Part shown: piece after piece, positions 58,883-64,000 of the stretch | How positions within the stretch are numbered: the first letter of the stretch is position 1 | Layout: the number at the start of each line of letters is the position of its first letter | Source: Anadara kagoshimensis | Taxonomy: Eukaryota; Mollusca; Bivalvia; Arcoida; Arcidae | Length of the DNA: 64,000 nt | Direction: 5' to 3' | NCBI GenBank assembly: GCA_021292105.1 | Contig: CM037874.1 | Span: forward strand, 22,069,534 to 22,133,533 | The notes under the pieces: model-generated | Database searches by the model: none | Seen by the model: only the letters and a program-made list of their open reading frames with translations | Told to the model about the DNA's origin: nothing | Position numbers and translations under genes: made by a program

Positions 58883-59871
58883 CTAAAAACAAAGAACCAG
58901 GAGAATACATTACATAAGTATGGTTTTTGCTTGACACACCACATTTTTTTTATTTTATATGTAGTGAAGAAAATCATGCATGTTCTCTCAAATATGTTGA
59001 ATGCTGAATGGAAACATTGTGTTGCGAACCCTATCAAGAATATTGTGAATGTTTTATTTTTTTTGTATTTGAAATAACTTTTCAAAATTATTTTTTTAAT
59101 ATGTAAAAAAAAAAAAGTTAATAAAATATAAATAAACAGAATATTGCAATTAAAATGGGAAACAAACATAAAAACCATAAAAATGTACATGTAGAAGAAG
59201 GAAATTTTCAAATAAGAAATAAAACACATGTACATGTACTTGGCAACAACCTATGTAACCAATAACATGATACAATCCAAGACAAATAAATGTATTGGGA
59301 CCACTGATTATGAAATTCCAGACTTTGGACGGAATAAGTGTTAAATAGCCAGTGACACAGTTGTAGCATTATTGGGGAATATAGTAGCACTATGCAACTG
59401 ATTTCAAAAGTGAAAAAGTGCATATCATTTAGAGTTGAAAAAATAAATAAATAAATAAATAAATAAATATAAATAAATAAATAAATAAATATCTTAACTT
59501 TATAAACAACAGAATGATTTTGAAAAGATTGAAAGATAAAATTTAAAATCAAAGTACTGAAAGTACTAAATTCGCGAAAGATTAGAAAGACAGAGAGTTC
59601 AGTGTCTCCATCAATGTAGTGTCAGGTATATGAAGTTGTCAGGTAACTGAAAGGAGGTTGTTATGTTCACCTTGCATTGCTCCCAACACAACATAGCGGG
59701 TTCATGTAGTGTGCAATGTGCAGACTATGAGCATGGGGCTGTTTTAATATTCACACATTGAACCAATATTAAGGATTCATGTAGGAAATAGTTCAATCCG
59801 AATAAATGCATGTATGGAACCATCAAGGATGGTCAAAGTTACTTCCATCGTCATGGAGACCCTAATATTAA
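58883..59871. other. Presumed CCDC18 intron
   Basis: AT-rich, with an (AAAT)n microsatellite at about 59440-59490. The long frames here are low-complexity Phe/Tyr/Ile artefacts. No exon recognised. Confidence 0.45.
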
Positions 59872-61191
59872 ACAAGAGGTCCATGAGCCTTAATGCTCAC
59901 ATGCAGCTGAGTACATATCTCATGCAGAGGTTCAATGGTCATTGACATTAATTAAAGAGAATGTCCAAATAAATTTTCAGCAGTAAGGGCCAATTATATG
60001 TAAGGATTTTTTGCAAATTTATTATAACATAACTAGTCATAAGAGTGCTACATATAATATATCTGAAATCTAGCTACAATATATTGTTTATAAACAACTA
60101 AAAAGGTAAAGAAAAATTTGAACCCATGACCTTAATCTAAATATCGCAATGAATATTAGGTCAATACCTACAATTTAGAAGCCTATACAAAAAGTTTATA
60201 GTTTTTGAGATAATTAACCATGTCAGTATTTGTTTGCATCAGTGACCTTGACTTTTAAACTCATGTCCTTCATTCATATATCAAAATGATCGTTAGGCCA
60301 ATACCTACAATATTTTAACATATATGCCTATACAAAAAGTTTATAGTTTTTAAGACAATTAATCATTTCAGTATTCATTTGCATCTATAACCTTGACCAT
60401 TAGACCTATGACCTACATTCATATATCAAAATGAACATTGTGTAAATGCCTATAACATTCTGATATACATGCCTATAGAGAAAGTTTATCATTTTTGAGA
60501 TAATTCACCATTTCAGTATTTGTTTGCATCTATGACCTTGACCTTTGAACCTATGACCTTCGTTCATATATGGAAATGACCGTAAGGCAAATGCCTACAA
60601 TATTCTAATATACATGCCTACACAAAGAGTTCAAAGTTTTTGAGATAATTAACCATTTCAGTATTCGTTTACATTTATGACCTTGACCTTTGAACTTATG
60701 ACCTCTATTCATATATCAAAATGACCGTTGTGCAAATGCCTACAGTATTCCAATACACATGATGATGATGCCCATACAAAAAGCTTATAGTTTTCAAATA
60801 TATTGACAAATACATTAATTTTGCAATTTCCCCCTCAAGTACCTTGCCATTATCTCATTTTGGCCCCTAAAGCTACAATATGTGCAAATCTAAAACTAGG
60901 TGCCCATAGTGTTTTACATGGAATATCTAAGTTATATCTCTTGTAGGTTCAGAGCAGATGATTTTTAAAGATTTTCAAAAATTTCCCCTTTATGGGGCCC
61001 CAAGGGAACATAATCCTTGCATTTGTGCAAATCTGAAAACCCCTTACTTGACCATTACTGTCAAATATCATCCAATTTGGCTCTGTAGTTTTGGAGGAAT
61101 TGATAAAAAATGTGAAAAGTTTATACATGATGCACATCGGACGAAGATAGATGGCAATTGCACATCTGAGCCTTTGGCTCAGGTGAGCTAA
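59872..61191 (+). mobile_element. Diverged Helitron-like element with 145-bp units
   Basis: Starts ACAAGAGGTCCATGAGCCTT, carries about five diverged 145-bp units (CCTTGACCTTTGAAC-type words near 60252, 60398, 60543 and 60688) and ends TGAGCC-TTT-GGCTCA-GGTGAGCTAA at 61191. It is the same design as 1941-8451 but clearly an older or separate subfamily, with a different hairpin stem. No protein is encoded. Confidence 0.7.
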
Positions 61192-61260
61192 AAAGTTTAT
61201 ACAAGACGGATGAAGATAGATGACAATTGTTCATCTGAGCCTTTGGCTCAGGTGAGCTAA
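61192..61260 (+). repeat. Duplicated 3' terminus of the Helitron-like element
   Basis: The last 69 bp of the element (AAGTTTATACA ... GATAGATG-CAATTG, hairpin, GGTGAGCTAA) is repeated immediately downstream, leaving two tandem terminators. Confidence 0.75.
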
Positions 61261-62015
61261 TAAGCTTCTGATATCTTTCATGTCATAATTGAGGATATTT
61301 TTTAAATAAATTAATAACTTGAAAAAATTAACTATTATTTTATTATTACTTATATCACCAGAGTTGTGTTTTAAGAATTCGATAATTTTTGGAAGACTTT
61401 TTATTCCCGAGACCAGCATAATTTTAGTAAATCTTGTAAACAACAATTTTTTCAATCGGGTGGCCGTTAGGATCCCCGCTGACTGGGTTTGACAGGTGAC
61501 CCCTCTACAAAGGTTCTGTACATGATAAAAATGTAGTTGACAGATGACCACTCTACAAAGTGATCGCTATCCCAGATTTCACTCTAATCAATTTATAATT
61601 TTTTAAGGATGACTTCACGGAATGCTTTGAAAAACGGGAAAAGCAGTATGATAGCACAAAATTCCAAAATTTTTGTCTTAATATGGGGAGACTCCTCACA
61701 TCAGCAGGGATTGAGCTTAACTTTTCGATGAGCCATACAATGAACTGTCAAGAGTGATGGTTGATCTGAATATATCAGGCATATACATTTGGATTATTCT
61801 ATCCCTTGCTTTACTTTTCGATATTCAACATCTGCAATTACATTGACGAATGGTTTTGCAGAAAATGTTGATCTATAGGTACTGCCAATGTCAATGACTG
61901 TATAATTTTGGCAGATTTTGATTTATTAGCAGGAACTTGTTTTGCATTACTAAAGGCTTGGGCCTGTTTGTGAGATTCAGAAATGTCATGTTTATTTACA
62001 CTGTCAAGTTTATAA
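61261..62015. other. Non-coding stretch
   Basis: No exon or defined repeat recognised. No downstream exons of the zinc-finger fragment at 62016-62237 were found here. Confidence 0.4.
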
Positions 62016-62237
62016 CTAGTGCAACCCTCGGTAAATACAGATTTTTTTCCTGTCGAACTCTACACAATCGGCACACTTCATTCCGTCCTGCGTATCATAC
62101 AACCAAGGCCTGCCATCTTCCCATGGGTTTTTATATGCTCCGATGCGTTTGGACTTATCATACTCTTGATAGTACTTTCGTTTTTCCGCAGGTCCTTGTT
62201 TAGCCTTTGGAGTCGATGCTCCTAAAAATTTCCACAT
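62016..62237 (-). CDS. Possible first exon of a hAT-derived zinc-finger protein (ZNF862-like)
   Basis: The frame starts MWKFLGASTPKAKQGPAEKR and includes RKYYQEYDKSKR, then RPWLYDTQDGMKCADCVEF. The run of basic residues, then PWL-D----M-C--C, is the layout of the N-terminal TTF/hAT-type zinc finger in ZNF862/C17orf113-like proteins, which are domesticated or active hAT transposase relatives. The ATG context (CTGCCATG) is acceptable. The frame ends at a stop at 62016, so if genuine it must splice before that; a GTATTT at about 62037 or GTAGAG at about 62061 are candidates. No partner exon is seen downstream, so it may be a solitary remnant within the large CCDC18 intron. Confidence 0.4.
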   Translation of the reverse strand: MWKFLGASTPKAKQGPAEKRKYYQEYDKSKRIGAYKNPWEDGRPWLYDTQDGMKCADCVEFDRKKICIYRGLH

Positions 62238-63227
62238 GGCAGAAAGCCGGAAGTATCATGTTATACATAAATATCAGAAAAGGAAACGAAATGGCACCGT
62301 ATTTGAATTCCGGTCGGAACACCGGTCCATTTACACTTGTTAACTATATGATACCCATTTTTCAATTTTACTATTATTGTCGCCAGTCAGAAATATAAAC
62401 AGGAAATCGGTAAACGGATCGGAATGTCAAATACACCGAACTGAAAATTCTAATCGCCACCTGGCAGACCTGTGTATGATACATTTATCGCCCAGAGCGA
62501 AAAACTGGGCGCCCGTTAATCTCAATCCCTGATCGGGAGGGTTGGCAGGTATGATAAAACCATTAAAAGTTAATTACTGCTAAAAATAGCTAACATCTGG
62601 GTCAAGAAGACGATCTCAACCAATCAGATTTCAGATTATAATATATACAAGGAAAAAAATCTGTTGACCGGGAGGGGGATCCGCGTGACGTCATCAACAT
62701 ATTCTATCCTCAAATACAACAAAATGCAGCGTTCTCTTTTCAATCTCGTATCAATTTCTTACTAAATCAATATTACTCAATAAATAAACCCCATTTACAT
62801 GACAATTTACCCATCAAATCCATAGAATACAAAAGTTATTGAAATTTGAATTATCTCCCTTTATTCAAACTTCGACCTACATACGAGAGAGAGTTGATTT
62901 TCTGTAACGGAAGAATATTCGGGTTGAGAAATCTGCATGTAACAGCTACATTCGAGAATGATCAAGATCATTCGCGAATAAAAATTGAAAGATAACATTT
63001 TAAAAATCTTGTGTTATGAAATTCAATTTTTCCTACTTTTTCTTACATGCATTTATAATCAAGTTCAATCATTACAAATTATAATGTACAATTCTACTGT
63101 TTTGGACTTGAACAAAAGCAAAAATCATTATACCTGTTAAAAAAATCTATTTATTTAAATAGTAAACACGCTATTTTCAAGTTCATTTTATGTAAAACAA
63201 CCAAATACACACATAACTTTTTTCACA
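62238..63227. other. Mixed sequence upstream of the zinc-finger exon
   Basis: More GC-rich to about 62560, with GCCGGAAGT (ETS-like) close to the exon and a perfect CRE TGACGTCA at 62686-62693. It may be the promoter of the zinc-finger frame, or a MITE like those elsewhere that also carry CREs. A GATCAAGATC palindrome with CGAGAATGATC arms lies near 62950. Confidence 0.3.
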
Positions 63228-63335
63228 GGAGCTCTATTTTGCATTTTTCGCAGGAGCTATATTTCACATTTTTCACAGGAGCTCTATTTCGCATTTCTCT
63301 CAGCTCTATTTCACAGGAGCGCTATTTCACAACAA
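63228..63335. repeat. About 30-bp tandem repeat
   Basis: CACAGGAGCTCTATTTTGCA plus TTTTTCG recurs about four times with variation (AGGAGCTATATTTCACATTT, AGGAGCTCTATTTCGCATTT, AGGAGCGCTATTTCAC). Confidence 0.8.
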
Positions 63336-64000
63336 AATCAAATCAAAACAAAACTGTTTGAAATTCACACAATTCACAAAAAAAAAAATAGAAAACAAAC
63401 AAGGAAACATATGAGTATAGAATACTGACCATCTGGAAAGTTAGTGAACAAAAAAAAATTGTTTAGTTCAATACTTGGATATACATGTATAAAAAAACTT
63501 TTAGTTCAACATTCAATGCTTGGATATATTATACAGAAAATCTCAAATACACTCTTGTAAAAATGGTAAAATTATCATGCAGAATACCCTATTATCTGCT
63601 GTTCCCCAAATTTGTTCCATCTTAAAAATACAAACAACCATTGATTTTTATACAATGTATGTATTACAAATTCATATGAAGTTCATAAGATAAAAGTGTA
63701 AGTTTAAAAAAGCATAGCAAATCACAAAATAATATTGTAAACAGGGGATTTTAAAATGTTGATCATTAGATATTCTCAAGGATTGAGTCAGGAAAACTGT
63801 CAAGATAGAAATCAACTTGCAAGTTTTAAAAGAAGATAAAAATGCTTCAGGAAAATTTTTCCAAAGAGATAACATATTACGACACACCTCAATGATTTTT
63901 CATGGACTTCAGATGATTCTTAGAGCAATGCCTACTCTTCTGTGAATATCTGAATTGTTTAATAAGACAAATATTATTTTAAACAAATGTAAACAAGAAA
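63336..64000. other. Non-coding stretch at window end
   Basis: AT-rich. No upstream CCDC18 exon could be recognised. Confidence 0.4.

Noticed and set aside
58843..59235. 130-codon Phe/Ile-rich frame
   Set aside because: AT-rich intron sequence antisense-overlapping the start of a real CCDC18 exon; no family features.

Overview
This window is AT-rich, intron-rich animal nuclear DNA. The genes are metazoan: two class I fructose-bisphosphate aldolases and a CCDC18-type coiled-coil protein. They have GT-AG introns and are packed with tRNA-derived SINEs, short inverted-repeat transposons and Helitron-like elements built on 145-bp tandem repeats. That repeat style, together with the many short inverted-repeat elements, suggests a bivalve mollusc; this is inference and no species is assigned. 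No bacterial features are present.

Layout. 1-1.9 kb: an inverted-repeat element and a palindrome. 1.94-8.45 kb: three head-to-tail copies of a Helitron-like element, each holding 9-11 units of a 145-bp repeat. 8.45-10.8 kb: decayed sequence and a 30-bp minisatellite. 10.9-19.5 kb (minus): aldolase gene 1, complete (363 aa, seven coding exons) with a probable non-coding first exon and promoter near 19.3-19.7 kb. 22.5-32.2 kb (minus): aldolase gene 2, also 363 aa, with identical exon lengths and phases, so the pair is a tandem duplication. 32.6-41.0 kb: a direct tandem duplication of about 4 kb upstream of aldolase 2; the copies differ by a clean 465-bp transposon insertion. 41.4-43.3 kb: a second small tandem duplication, one copy of which carries a 1.1-kb transposon with a 9-bp target duplication. 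43.3-47.8 kb: intergenic repeats. 47.8-58.9 kb (minus): the last nine coding exons of a CCDC18 homologue; its 5' part lies beyond 64 kb. 59-64 kb: presumed large CCDC18 intron with a second, diverged Helitron-like element and a short hAT-type zinc-finger exon.

The most unusual observation is in CCDC18 (50.76-52.29 kb). An 81-bp minisatellite straddles an exon-intron boundary, so the exon's 5' splice donor (AAG|GTAGG) is repeated 19 times, all on the same phase. The first eight donors are in frame and would let splicing add 27-residue modules one at a time; a 1-bp deletion then closes the frame. The other main observations are the matching terminal hairpins of the two Helitron-like families, a nuclear-receptor-type motif array in the 145-bp repeats, and two places where the window supplies its own empty site for a transposon insertion. 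The two aldolases would both act in glycolysis and gluconeogenesis; CCDC18 is unrelated to them.
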